A stretch of 14,026 bases of DNA from Baffinella frigidus (GCA_026770585.1 MU646324.1:1141045-1155070); one strand, 5' to 3'; shown: positions 1-6,890, counted from the first letter of the stretch. A program made the numbers and translations. Notes: generated from the letters alone by a model not told the origin.

Positions 1-122
1 AGGTGTCGTCTTCCCCGCTCGCAGTCTGTGCGCGAGTTTTGATCGCACGTTGTGTGTCACTACTTCCCCCCTGAGGTGGACGCGTTTCGCTGCGCCAGGG
101 GCGCGAACCCATTGATTTCTGG

Positions 123-357
123 GATCTTTTCTTTAGGCGCCCCGGATTGATTTGCAAACCAGGACAACACGCTCTGCTCTGTAGAGAAGCCGAGCATCGT
201 TTCGTCCGATTCAGGAGCATCTTGATAGGGACGTCGCATGCGGCAGAGCGTGCGCGATTGCTTGCAGAGGCTTTGTTTCTGTCGAGAAGCGGTTCGCCGA
301 TTCGTCCGATTCATGTGAATCGGACGAATCGGCAAAGGGGCGTCTAAAGAAAAGATC
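123..357. repeat. Inverted repeat with 19-bp arms
   Basis: The arms 123-141 and 339-357 are reverse complements with one mismatch (GATCTTTTCTTTAGGCGCC against the same with GACGCC). A third, direct copy begins near 408. The arms enclose a perfect palindrome at 296-333. It could be a MITE-like element, but no target-site duplication is evident. Confidence 0.5.
296..333. repeat. Perfect palindrome, 18-bp arms
   Basis: GCCGATTCGTCCGATTCA at 296-313 is followed by a 2-nt spacer and its exact reverse complement at 316-333. A partial direct copy of the arm (TTCGTCCGATTCA) occurs near 201. Perfect symmetry suggests a recent foldback or a cruciform-forming site. Confidence 0.85.
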
Positions 358-508
358 ATCTTGGTGAGCAAGTCGTTCGCGACTTCATGTGCGCGAGTTT
401 TTCTAGGGATCTTCTCTTTAGACCCCCCCCTGGTTTGGTTTTGGAGTCGCGTGCGACACAGCTTGCGCGCGTTTCAGACCCTCCGGGTTGGTTTGGCGGA
501 GAGGAGGA

Positions 509-530
509 GTGCGACACAGCTGTGTCGCAC
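509..530. repeat. Perfect 22-bp palindrome
   Basis: GTGCGACACAG followed directly by its reverse complement CTGTGTCGCAC. The left half recurs at about 449. It could be a hairpin in RNA or a dyad binding site; nothing nearby decides which. Confidence 0.85.
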
Positions 531-585
531 GCGTGCGACGCCGCCCACCCTCTCACCACACACACATCTCACACACCCGCTTTGC

Positions 586-719
586 GCTAAGCCCTATGCC
601 CTAACCCCTAAACCCTAAACCCTAACCCCTAACCCCTAACCCCTAACCCCTAACCCCTAACCCCTCACCCCTAACCCCTGACCCCTAACCCCTAAACCCT
701 AAACCCTAAACCCTAAACT
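586..719 (+). repeat. Telomere-like array CCCTAAA/CCCCTAA
   Basis: About 130 bp of CCCTAAA, CCCTAACC and close variants, C-rich on the plus strand. It is interstitial and degenerate, with unique sequence on both sides. It lies about 100 nt upstream of the candidate acceptor of the exon at 823, on the same strand, so it probably sits in an intron. Confidence 0.85.
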
Positions 720-822
720 CTGAGCCGAGGGCCTGACGCAACACTCTCTTAGGGCTCAGGGTCGCGAGGGCCTGACATATCGCTGTGTCAAGTCTCCCTC
801 TCTCCCTTTTTGTTTATCACAG

Positions 823-929
823 GCAACACTGTTTCCCGGCAGGTGCGGTTAGTCGAAGAGGTGTACGAATTGGCCGACCTGCGCCCGGCTGTGCTCCCGG
901 ATGATGGCCACCTCCTCCTCCTCGACCAG
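823..929 (+). CDS. Candidate internal exon, VRLVEEVYELADLR module, copy 1
   Basis: The exon begins after a pyrimidine-rich tract ending TTTATCACAG and reads (2 nt) NTVSRQ then VRLVEEVYELADLR, PAVLPDDGHLLLLDQ. A second copy at 1056 has the same phase. Across 27 aligned codons from VRL, ten codons differ: seven are synonymous and three are mild changes (P/A, D/E, L/V). That pattern fits past selection on the protein. The peptide is acidic and leucine/valine rich, probably helical, and matches no family I can name. The 3' border is unclear because no strong GT follows DQ; the frame stays open to about 995. Confidence 0.5.
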
Positions 930-1055
930 AGGGGTGGAGGGGGAGAGACCTTTCCGCTGAGAGTGGCACACAGGCAGACCATTCTTTCAAGTTGAGCCCT
1001 CTCCCTCTCTCTCTCCATCTCTCCATCTCCCCCTCTCCCTCTCTTCTTCTCACAG

Positions 1056-1156
1056 TCAGTGCTGGGTCCTGGCAGGTGCGGTTAGTAGAGGAGGTGTACG
1101 AATTGGCCGACCTGCGCGCAGCTGTGCTCCCGGACGAGGGGCACGTCCTTCTACTT
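1056..1156 (+). CDS. Candidate internal exon, VRLVEEVYELADLR module, copy 2
   Basis: The exon starts after a long C/T tract ending TTCTTCTCACAG and reads (2 nt) SAGSWQ, VRLVEEVYELADLR, AAVLPDEGHVLLL. It is in the same phase as the copy at 823. From GGGCACGTCCTTCTACT onward the sequence grades into the first unit of a 111-bp tandem repeat, so the exon's 3' part has apparently been captured and amplified. The true 3' end is therefore uncertain. Function unknown. Confidence 0.5.
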
Positions 1157-1425
1157 TGCTTCCTCCCGTACCCCCCCGTCCCTTACCTCGCAGTTCCCGT
1201 TACCTTATCCGTAGGAACCCCCCCATGCCCCTACGGGTTGTTTACCGTAGGGCCACGTCCTTCTCCTCTGCTTCATCCCGTGCTCCCCCGTCCCTCACCT
1301 CTCAGTTTCCGTTACCTTATCCGTAGGAACCCCCCTATGCCCCTACGGGTTGCCTACCGTAGGGCCACGTCCTACTACTCTGCTTCCTCCCGTGCTCCCC
1401 CGTCCCTCACGAAAGTGAATACCTA
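1142..1425. repeat. 111-bp tandem repeat, about 2.5 copies
   Basis: Units begin CACGTCCTTCT at 1142, 1254 and 1365, giving periods of 112 and 111. Each contains TTATCCGTAGGAACCCCCC, CCCCTACGGGTT and CCGTAGGGCCACGTCC. An inverted copy lies at about 1767-1905. The C-rich CCGTAGGG core is related to the palindromic elements at 1500, 9900, 11000 and 12600. Confidence 0.8.
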
Positions 1426-1478
1426 GGGAAACAACATTTCCTATGGAGTGTGTTGCAGCATGTTCATAGGATACCGGA

Positions 1479-1640
1479 CTGAAAATAGGTTAGTTAGGCT
1501 CTCGGTATTGCCTACGGTAGGCCGCAGGGGCCTAGGGGCCCCGGGTGTTTCGTAGGAGCCCCCCTAGGCCCCTCAGGCCTACCGTAGTCAACACCGTAGG
1601 CCTAACTGCCCCATTTTCAGTCGGTGACCCTATTAATGTA
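1479..1640. mobile_element. MITE-like element with ACTGAAAAT termini
   Basis: Outer arms ACCGGACTGAAAATAGGTTAG on the left and CATTTTCAGTCGGTGACC on the right are inverted repeats. Inside is a palindromic core with CGGTATTGCCTACGGTAGG and GGCCTACCGTAG. The right terminus recurs at 9156-9182 (CTATTTTCAGTCCGTTGACC) without an obvious partner. The core is shared with the element at 12560-12653. No target-site duplication was found. Confidence 0.55.
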
Positions 1641-1766
1641 CTGGGTCGTCCTCCTCCTCTGCTTCCTGCCGTACCCTCCCGTCTCTCACGCCCCGCAACC
1701 TTTTCTCCAACAAACTGGGGAATGTCGCAGATATGTCTGAGGAATGTCCCACCAAACTGAGGAATG

Positions 1767-1905
1767 GCATCCTCTGCTTCCTGCCGTACCCTTCCGTCCC
1801 GGGAGGAAGCAGAGTAGGAGGACGGGGCCCTACGGTAGGCAACCCGTAGGGGCATAGGGGGGTTCCTACGGATCAGGTAACGGGAACTGAGAGGTGAGGG
1901 ACGGG
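1767..1905. repeat. Inverted copy of the 111-bp repeat with a hairpin edge
   Basis: From 1800 the strand carries the reverse complement of the 1142-1425 unit (GGAAGCAGAGTAGGAGGAC, CCTACGGTAGGCAACCCGTA, GTTCCTACGGATCAGGTAACG). The preceding CCTCTGCTTCC at about 1771 pairs with GGAAGCAGAG at about 1805, so the inversion point is itself a short hairpin. Confidence 0.7.
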
Positions 1906-2198
1906 GCCCCGCACCCACCGCTTCGGGAGCCGCTGCCGAGCGAGGAGTGAACAACTGACAAGGTTTTAAGAACTTTCGCCCAAAAGCCATGTCCAGATTC
2001 TTGGCATGACTGTCTCATATGTGTCGAGTTCGTTGGACAGCGGCTGAGGAATGTCGCAGGGAAGTGGAGCGTGGTGCAACATGTACTGGTGTGCGTGCGG
2101 CGTGCGGCGGCGCCCCATGCACATGCGCAGCCTCCCATGCCGGGTTCGGAAGTGTTCATGCCCCCCGTCACGCCGACTCGTGCGACGCACTCCAGCAG

Positions 2199-2249
2199 AA
2201 GTTGACGGGGCCCTCCCCGGGAGACATCAGCCCAGAGCTGATACGCTGA
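2199..2249 (+). CDS. Possible short terminal exon, KLTGPSPGDISPELIR-stop
   Basis: After an acceptor-like CACTCCAGCAG the frame reads KLTGPSPGDISPELIR and then TGA. No copy exists in the window to test it. It is offered only because the composition looks protein-like and the border is plausible. The region 1906-2198 upstream shows nothing firm, apart from a GAGGAATGTCGCAG phrase shared with about 1720. Confidence 0.2.
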   Translation, partial: KLTGPSPGDISPELIR

Positions 2250-2340
2250 TGTATTCAAGGTATCAGCATTTAGCGGATCAACCCGATCACGTCCCAGCTG
2301 ATAACCCAACCCTGCTCTCCCGGCCCGCGCAGGTCCGCAG

Positions 2341-2420
2341 ACCATCAACCCTCAACCCTCAACCCTCAGCCCTCAACCCTTAACCCTAAATCTCGAACCC
2401 CTTACTCCTAACCTCCAACC
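2341..2420 (+). repeat. Degenerate telomere-like array (CAACCCT/TAACCCT)
   Basis: Repeats of CAACCCT, CAGCCCT and TAACCCTAAA, C-rich on the plus strand. The array ends about 13 nt before the acceptor GGCGCGCGCAG of the exon copy at 2434, so it would occupy the 3' part of an intron. Confidence 0.75.
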
Positions 2421-2433
2421 CCGGCGCGCGCAG

Positions 2434-2524
2434 GTTCGCGGATGTGTGGGCACTAGCGCTTCTCTCGGGAGACGTAGCCCTACTCACCCTTCTCAAGGCA
2501 CCTGATAACCCAAAAACGTTCTAG
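2434..2524 (+). pseudogene. Exon copy with in-frame stop, VWALALLSG module, copy 1
   Basis: It begins after GCGCGCGCAG like the copy at 2823 and reads FADVWALALLSG, DVALLTLLKAPDNPKTF, then TAG where copy 3 has TGG (W). Over the 29 sense codons before the stop, eight codons differ from copy 3 and every one is synonymous (GCG/GCA, CTC/CTA, CTC/CTT, TTA/CTC, GTG/GTA, CTC/CTT, CCC/CCA, AAG/AAA). This indicates that both copies were under protein selection for a time before this one broke. Beyond the stop the match decays quickly. Confidence 0.6.
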
Positions 2525-2606
2525 GGGCACCTACGGATGCAAGGTTATGAGGCCTCTTGCATCCGGCTGCGAGGTTATGAGGCCGCTAACTCCCAGCCCC
2601 GCGCAG

Positions 2607-2660
2607 ATTCTCGGAGGTGTGGGCGCTCGCGCTTCTCTCGGGAAACGTGGCCCTGCTCAC
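2607..2660 (+). pseudogene. Truncated exon copy, VWALALLSG module, copy 2
   Basis: After the acceptor-like CCCCGCGCAG the frame reads FSEVWALALLSGNVALLT, then RR and a TGA. Relative to copy 3 it has A/S, D/E and D/N changes, and homology ends after CTGCTCAC. It is therefore a shorter, more decayed copy that lost the KAPDNPKTFW half. Confidence 0.5.
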
Positions 2661-2822
2661 GCGACGATGACCCGTGCATCAAATCCATTACGTCTTTCTA
2701 TTATTTCTGCACGACTAAAAGTATTTTTGTTTGGAACCCGCGCAAAGTTGACAGATTTGTGGGTGGGTTGACTTTGAAAATAGGGCGATTTGATATACGG
2801 GCCATCGTCGCGTGGCGCGCAG

Positions 2823-2937
2823 GTTCGCGGATGTGTGGGCGCTCGCGCTCTTATCGGGAGACGTGGCCCTACTCACCCTCCTCAAGGCACCTGATAACCC
2901 CAAGACGTTCTGGGACCGCCTCGCGGCGCACTGGCAG
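2823..2937 (+). CDS. Candidate internal exon, VWALALLSG module, intact copy 3
   Basis: The exon is bounded by GTGGCGCGCAG at the 5' side and CTGGCAG|GTAGCA at the 3' side. It has one leading base and then 38 codons: FADVWALALLSGDVALL, TLLKAPDNPKTFWD, RLAAHWQ. The peptide looks like a compact alpha-helical segment with aromatic residues and a PDNP turn. No family is recognised. Two broken copies lie upstream at 2434 and 2607, so the exon was tandemly amplified; the last copy is the only complete one. The synonymous pattern against copy 1 is strong internal evidence of coding. Confidence 0.65.
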
Positions 2938-3004
2938 GTAGCAACCCCACACACTGAACCCATGGGGCTCTCGCATGAACCACCTGCAACCTGCCGCGCC
3001 TCGT

Positions 3005-3600
3005 CCCCCCCATCCCGGAAGCCCTGAATCTCGCCTCGTACCCCTATCCCGCAAACCCGGAATCTCGCCTCGTTCCCCTATCCCAGAAACCCTGAAACAC
3101 ACTGGGCGAGGCAGGAGGTGTGCGGGATGCAGATAGGGGCGCACCTGAGCGAACCGTGGATCACTCTCAGCGAAGCGCATGCATACCCGAAGCAAACAGC
3201 TCGGGGTCACCTCGCCTCGTTCCCCCATCCCGGAAGCCCTGAATCTCGCCTCGTTCCCCTATCCCGCAAACCCTGACCCCCCCCCGGACGAGGCAGGAGG
3301 CATGCGGGATGCAAATGGGGGCACGCGCACCCCTCAAAGCCAGGGCCATCCTCGCCCCCCTAACCCGCAAACCCTGACCCGAAAACCCCCCGGGTGGGAT
3401 AGGACGCGTGCGGGATGCAGATGGGGGGGCGCGCACCCCTCAAGGCCAGGGCAACCTATCTCGCCTCGGTCCCCTATCCCGCAAACCCTGCATCTCGACT
3501 CGTTCCCCTATCCCGGAACCCCTGACCCGAACCCCCCCCGGGTGGGATAGGAGGCATGCGGGATGCACATGGGGGGGCGCGCACCTCAGAAGGCCAGGGC
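3005..3600. repeat. Long-period minisatellite with GCGGGATGCA landmarks
   Basis: Imperfect units carry CCCCTATCCCGCAAACCCTG, a CGAGGCAGGAGG or GGGTGGGATAGGA phrase, GCGGGATGCANATGGGGG (3122, 3304, 3410, 3558) and CTCAAGGCCAGGGC. Spacing is irregular (182, 106, 148). Proline-rich open frames through it are repeat artefacts. I see no gene in this stretch. Confidence 0.8.
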
Positions 3601-3662
3601 CATTCTCCGCGCTGGCATGCGAGGGGATAGCCAGGTCTCGTCCCACCACTCCCCTTTGGTAT

Positions 3663-3737
3663 TCCCTAAAATCTGAAACCACAGTTGTAAACCAACTTTC
3701 AATTTTGTTTCACAAAAGTGCTCTCAGATTTTAGGGA
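3663..3737. mobile_element. Small MITE-like element, TIR TCCCTAAAATCTGA
   Basis: TCCCTAAAATCTGA at 3663-3676 is the exact inverse of TCAGATTTTAGGGA at 3724-3737. Outside the arms CTCCCC and GAGGGGG extend the symmetry loosely. The interior is AT-richer than the surroundings. No transposase and no clear target-site duplication are seen. Confidence 0.65.
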
Positions 3738-3975
3738 GTGCGAGGGGGAGATCATGTGACCACACAAAATGCCTGCTACCCCACTCTCGATTTTGGTGCT
3801 TTGGTGCTGTGTATTACACTCACATCGAAGGCCACGCCCACTTCACTCTTGAGGAGGTCTACAGATGAGCTCTTCGACCCACCTACCCCCCTGGCGTGAA
3901 GTGGTCGTGTGTGTCAACTTAATAACACACAGTAAATTGACTCGTTAGTAAGTTGACATTAAGGGGGGGGGGGAA

Positions 3976-4009
3976 GGCGAGGTTTAGTAAGTTGACACTA
4001 AACCTCGCC
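3976..4009. repeat. Hairpin, 13-bp perfect stem with 8-nt loop
   Basis: GGCGAGGTTTAGT pairs with ACTAAACCTCGCC around the loop AAGTTGAC. A G12 tract precedes it. TTAGTAAGTTGACA occurs twice (about 3945 and 3984) and its inverse TGTCAACTTAATA lies at about 3914, so the stem is part of a small cluster of related repeats. It lies just upstream of the acceptor of the exon at 4013. Confidence 0.7.
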
Positions 4010-4012
4010 CAG

Positions 4013-4093
4013 GAGGTGCTTGGGAGGATGCTGGGGATGGAGTGTTCGGAGGCGGGGATTGATGCCAAGTCGTTCTCGCCTGCGTTCCCGCAG
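4013..4093 (+). CDS. Candidate exon, MLGMECSEAGIDAKSF module, copy 1
   Basis: The exon follows CCTCGCCCAG and ends GCGTTCCCGCAG|GTCCTT. It is exactly 27 codons: EVLGRMLGMECSEAGIDAKS then FSPAFPQ. A second copy starts at 4258 with one difference in about 66 nt, GCC/GCG in an alanine codon. The duplicated unit includes the following TC repeat, so the putative intron is microsatellite. The donor GTCCTT is weak. No family recognised. Confidence 0.5.
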
Positions 4094-4184
4094 GTCCTTC
4101 TCTCTCTTTCTCTCTCTTTCTCTCTCTTTCTCTCTCTTTTTCTCTCTCTCTCTCTCTATTTCTCTCTCTCTCTCTCTCTCTGTT

Positions 4185-4234
<50 letters not shown>

Positions 4235-4256
4235 CATATATATATACACATCCATA
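4094..4256 (+). repeat. CT microsatellite passing into TA/CA repeat
   Basis: (TCTCTCTT)n and (TC)n followed by (TA)n from about 4223. It separates the two exon copies and ends in ACACATCCATAG, a usable acceptor. Open frames here are pure repeat translation. Confidence 0.9.
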
Positions 4257-4257
4257 G

Positions 4258-4323
4258 ATGCTGGGGATGGAGTGTTCGGAGGCGGGGATTGATGCGAAGT
4301 CGTTCTCGCCTGCGTTCCCGCAG
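4258..4323 (+). CDS. Candidate exon, MLGMECSEAGIDAKSF module, copy 2
   Basis: After CACATCCATAG the frame reads MLGMECSEAGIDAKSF SPAFPQ and ends CAG|GTCTTG. It lacks the EVLGR codons of copy 1, so the duplication joined the exon to a new upstream border. Near identity to copy 1 means the duplication is recent, or that the copies are being homogenised. Confidence 0.45.
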
Positions 4324-4480
4324 GTCTTGCTCTCTCTCTCGCTCGCTTTGTCTCGCTTTCTTTCTCTCTCGCTCTCTCGCTCTCTCGCTTGCTCTCTCTC
4401 TCTCTCTCTTCCTCTGCCTCTCTCTCTCTCTCGCTCCCTCTCTCTCTTTCGCGCTCGCTCGCTCGCTCGCTCACTCTCTA
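4324..4480 (+). repeat. CT/CGCT microsatellite
   Basis: (TC)n with GCTC interruptions, ending in (GCTC)n near 4450-4472. It is the partner of the 4094 tract downstream of the second exon copy. Confidence 0.9.
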
Positions 4481-4628
4481 GCACTGGTAGTCATAAATTT
4501 CTCTCTATGACAGGTTGTAGTGACGTAACGACAACCGTGAAGGGGGTTGGGGTTGAAGCTGGGTGGGTGGCAGGGGTTGGCTCCCGCTGGGACACTGGTG
4601 AGGTAAGGTTGTCGACTCTGGTGGCAGC

Positions 4629-4800
4629 TGAACTCTGAACTCTGAACTCTGAACCCTGAACCCTGGACCCTGGACCCTGGACGCGAAACCCTGCAGATTA
4701 CACTCTAGACCCGCAACCCGAAACTCGAAACCCGAAACCCGAAACCCGAAACCCTGAACCTTCAACTCTAAACACTGAACACTGAACACTCAACCCTAAT
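4629..4800 (+). repeat. Telomere-like 7-bp array (CTGAACT, CCTGGAC, CCCGAAA)
   Basis: Successive homogenised blocks of 7-bp variants: CTGAACT, CTGAACC, CTGGACC, CCGAAAC and ACACTGA. The unit length equals that of CCCTAAA, and the block structure looks like local expansion of mutated units. It ends about 14 nt before the acceptor of the exon at 4815. Confidence 0.85.
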
Positions 4801-4814
4801 CTTTGCCCGTGTAG

Positions 4815-4921
4815 CAGCTGCTAATGTGTGCTGCGAATCCGCGCCCCAAGCCAGCCTTCCTTGCGCTCGACACACCAGGGATCCTCCAGGGACATTGTCT
4901 TCTCAACCTACCATCAATGCC
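4815..4921 (+). CDS. Candidate exon, QLLMCAANPRPKPAFLALD
   Basis: The acceptor is CCCTAATCTTTGCCCGTGTAG, giving both a branch-point-like CTAAT and a pyrimidine run. The frame reads QLLMCAANPRPKPAFLALD, TPGILQ, GHCLLNLPSMP and reaches a good donor CC|GTGAGC; if unspliced it stops at the TGA at 4923. There is no internal copy to test it. The phrase CCCTAATCTTTGCC recurs in part near 5590. Composition is protein-like but no family is recognised. Confidence 0.4.
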
Positions 4922-4925
4922 GTGA

Positions 4926-5280
4926 GCTGACACCAGTGATCGGCGGTTTCGCAGGCGTGGCGGTTTCTGATGGGAGGGGTTGGCCGCCGTTCGAAAAAGC
5001 TACTCGGCTCGCGTCGGACGTACGTCCCCCCACAAATCCAGAAACACCCAGGATCGTATGCCAAAAAGTGAAAGCGTGTTGGGGCCAAGGTTTCCTGTCC
5101 ACCCAAGTCCTAGGTCTGTCTGAGTCGGGTTGGCTCATCGTGTTTCCACAAAACGTTGAAGGATTTTTACCACAAAACAGGGGAATCAACTTCGTGTCTC
5201 CTCATTTTGAGGAGACCAGAGTAACTCAGGTAGAGCCAAAAGGTTTCTCCCATGAGCGTGTGTTCTTGGTTTGGGGAGGT
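4926..5280. other. No supported gene
   Basis: A plus-strand frame stays open from 4828 to 5385 but shows no copy, repeat or motif that would support it; about 330 bp of lower-GC, mostly unique sequence follow the exon at 4815. A short hairpin TCTCCTC-ATTTTG-AGGAGA lies at about 5197-5216. GAGACCAGAGTAACTCAGG at 5213 resembles a block at 7728. Confidence 0.4.
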
Positions 5281-5285
5281 GGAGT

Positions 5286-5392
5286 GAGTGGCACTCAATG
5301 TTGCACGGACGTTCATTGTGTGTCGACGCAGAGTGTTGATGTGACTCACTGTTGCACGCGCGTCTATTTGTGCGTCGACGCATAGTGGTGAT
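5286..5392. repeat. Tandem duplication, unit about 52-55 bp
   Basis: Two units, 5286-5340 and 5341-5392, share CACTCAxTGTTGCACG, GTGTCGACGCA and AGTGxTGAT. A third, partial start (GTGACTCAATGG) follows. The frame through them has Cys/Val/His-rich translation that I regard as incidental. Confidence 0.7.
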
Positions 5393-5424
5393 GTGACTCA
5401 ATGGTGAAGGAGGATTTATGGTGA

Positions 5425-5645
5425 GTTGATGCGGCAGTGTGGGGGCAGGATGGAGAGTGTTGATGCGGCAGTGTAGGTGCAGGACCCTTGCCGGATGAGG
5501 AAGAACCCTTGCCGGACAAAGAAGGATGGAGAATGTTGATGCGGGAGTGTGGTGGGGGCAGGCTCGGGGGGACCCTAATCTCGGGGGGGGGCTAATCTTT
5601 GCCAGTGGATCAGTGTTGACGCGGGAGTGTGGTGGGGACAGGCTT
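5425..5645. repeat. Dispersed tandem repeat GTTGATGCGGCAGTGT
   Basis: Four copies of GTTGA(T/C)GCGG(C/G)AGTGTGG with a following G-rich GGGGCAGG start at 5425, 5459, 5535 and 5615. ACCCTTGCCGGA occurs twice between the second and third. On the minus strand the repeat reads CCCACACTGCCGCATCAAC, C-rich like the other arrays. Confidence 0.75.
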
Positions 5646-5718
5646 GGAGGGCGGCTGTTGGTGCAAGCCGCCGGGGACGAAGACGATCCGGTGCGCCTTC
5701 CACCAACTCTCACAGGCG

Positions 5719-5832
5719 GACCAAATCGACGATTTTCGATTTCTCGATTCCTGTCTCCACAGGCATACGAATGCGTATGTTTGTGGAGCCATTTGCCCTG
5801 GAATTGAGAGATCGGAAATCGTCGATTTGGTC
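5719..5832. mobile_element. Foldback MITE, TIR GACCAAATCGACGATTT
   Basis: The left arm starts GACCAAATCGACGATTTTCG and the right arm ends with its complement CGAAATCGTCGATTTGGTC in slightly diverged form. The symmetry continues inward through GAATC/GAATT, CTCCACA and GGCATACG/CGTATGTT, so nearly the whole 114 bp folds into one hairpin. No target-site duplication was found. Confidence 0.75.
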
Positions 5833-5910
5833 GGCACGTGAGGGTTGGGCCAAATCACGCGCGCGTCCGCGCATGGTGGTTACCCTCCTGGTGTCGTCTT
5901 CTTCTGCTTC

Positions 5911-5991
5911 TTCTTTGTTATTCTAGATACAGGTTCTATGTAGGCCCTTCAGCCTTGAGTGGAGTGATACAAAAGTCTATAAGCCGTAAGA
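5911..5991 (+). repeat. 82-bp repeat, copy 1 (partner at 7949)
   Basis: Contains AGGTTCTATGTAGGCCCTTC, AGCCTTGAGTGGAGTGAT and AAAAGTCTATAAGCC. The partner at 7949-8029 is roughly 85% identical without large gaps. Copy 2 carries an AATAAA where this copy has GATACA, so the pair may be 3'-UTR-like sequence or the ends of an unrecognised element. Confidence 0.7.
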
Positions 5992-6039
5992 ACCTCCTGG
6001 TGTTGCGTACATCCAAACATCACCGTTGCGTGAATCTTT

Positions 6040-6214
6040 CCCTAAACCCCAAGCCCCAAACCCCAAACCCTAAACCCTAAACCTTAAACCCTAACCCCTA
6101 ACCCCTAAACCCTAAACCCTAAACCCTAAACCCTAAACCCCTCCGGCGAGAGCGAGTGGTGCGTGCTCCAGTGCATCTGAGGTTGAGGGGTAAGGGGTAA
6201 GGGGTTAGGGGGCA
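6040..6214. repeat. Telomere-like arrays in opposite orientation
   Basis: 6040-6141 is CCCTAAA/CCCCAAA/CCCCTAA on the plus strand. After about 35 bp of unique sequence, 6179-6214 is G-rich (GGTAAGGGGTAAGGGGTTAGGG). The two blocks face each other, so the region could fold back, or it could mark an end-to-end fusion scar. Confidence 0.8.
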
Positions 6215-6253
6215 GACCGAAGGTATATGACGCGGCATGGGTATCAGTGTGCT

Positions 6254-6425
6254 CGCTGCTCGAGAGTCGTTGTCCTGAGGGTCAGAAGAGCCGTTGTCCT
6301 GGATTGAGCGTCTGCATCTCCTGACAGTGACTCTTCTGACTCCAGGATAGAGACTCTTCTCACCCTCAGAACAACGACTCTGCTGACCCTCAGAACAGCA
6401 ACTCTCCCGACCCTCAAAACACTGA
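6254..6425. repeat. Inverted and tandem repeat GACTCTTCTGACCCTCAGAA
   Basis: GAGTCGTTGTCCTGAGGGTC at 6254 pairs with GACCCTCAGAACAACGACTC further right. On the right side the unit is tandem with a period near 26 bp (GACTCTNCTGACCCTCAGAACA), decaying toward 6425. The tract is C-rich with CTGAC motifs upstream of the exon at 6460. Confidence 0.7.
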
Positions 6426-6459
6426 CGCGCCTGACCCCGCGTGCCTCTCCCGTCCGCAG

Positions 6460-6890
6460 ATCTATCTACAACTCACAGCGTCGTCCATCGACCTCGCCAA
6501 ATCCCTCCTCCTCATCGCCTCCAACGCCTCCGCCTCCACACACGCTCCCCACCCTCTCCACGCTCCAGAACCAACCGCCGCGCCCCTCCCGTCCGCCACG
6601 CCCCAAGTTCCGGTGTCCGCCTATGTAGGGAGCTCGAAGAAACTCAAGGACCTCAAGGATTTCAGCCCGGAAAAGCGCGCCGCGACAAGCGATACGCCCG
6701 CCGCTGCGCCCCTGCCCTCCGCAACGCTCCACACCAGCCCGGAAAAACGCGTCACGGCTATCCCTTCCGCCACGCCCCATGTCAGCCCTGAAAAGCGCGT
6801 CGCGGCAAGCGATGCGCCCACCGCAAGCCCCGGGCACCGCGCTGCATCAGCCAGCCCGAGGCCGTCGCTGCCCCACGCCAACGCCACGAT
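6460..6890 (+). CDS. Candidate exon of a Ser/Pro/Ala-rich protein with SPEKR repeats
   Basis: A good acceptor (GCCTCTCCCGTCCGCAG) starts the frame IYLQLTASSIDLAKSLLLIA, followed by SNASASTHAPHP and then VPVSAYVGSSKKLKDLKDF. SPEKR occurs three times at roughly 25- and 17-residue spacing, within disordered Ala/Pro/Ser/Thr sequence with SATP phrases. SPEKR-like sites resemble proline-directed kinase targets, but that is inference. The first 25 residues could form a helix. The proposed end is ACGAT|GTCAGA, whose phase fits the exon at 7011. Related SAYGG sequences occur on the other strand at 8317, 8525 and 9256. No known family. Confidence 0.55.

Larger units (their letters stand above)
1..585. 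other. Non-coding repeat-rich stretch, no supported gene
   Basis: No exon can be supported here. The stretch holds related short blocks: GCGCGAGTTTT near 31 and 391, a GATCTTTTCTTTAG block near 123, inverted at 339 and direct at 408, and TTCGTCCGATTCA at about 201 and 301. Two perfect palindromes are listed separately. The open frames on either strand are short and have no convincing splice borders or composition, so I treat them as chance. Confidence 0.5.

Noticed and set aside
586-719. True chromosome end
   Set aside because: Units are degenerate and unique sequence continues on both sides, so this array is interstitial. Only the right-edge array could lead to a real telomere, and the window cannot show it.
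2950-3700. Pro/Arg-rich open frames in the GCGGGATGCA minisatellite
   Set aside because: They follow the repeat, all strands and frames are similarly open because of the GC-rich composition, and no splice borders stand out.
3953-4510. Long open frames on both strands rich in Ser/Leu or Arg/Glu
   Set aside because: These are CT microsatellite read in all frames; only the two short exon copies are kept.
4828-5385. 185-codon plus-strand open frame
   Set aside because: It overlaps the exon call at 4815 in another frame, has no duplicate to test it, and its 3' half runs through tandem repeats; kept only as unproven.
5425-5645. CRISPR-like spaced repeats
   Set aside because: Spacing is irregular (34, 76, 80), spacers contain related sequence, repeats are not palindromic, and the context is eukaryotic.
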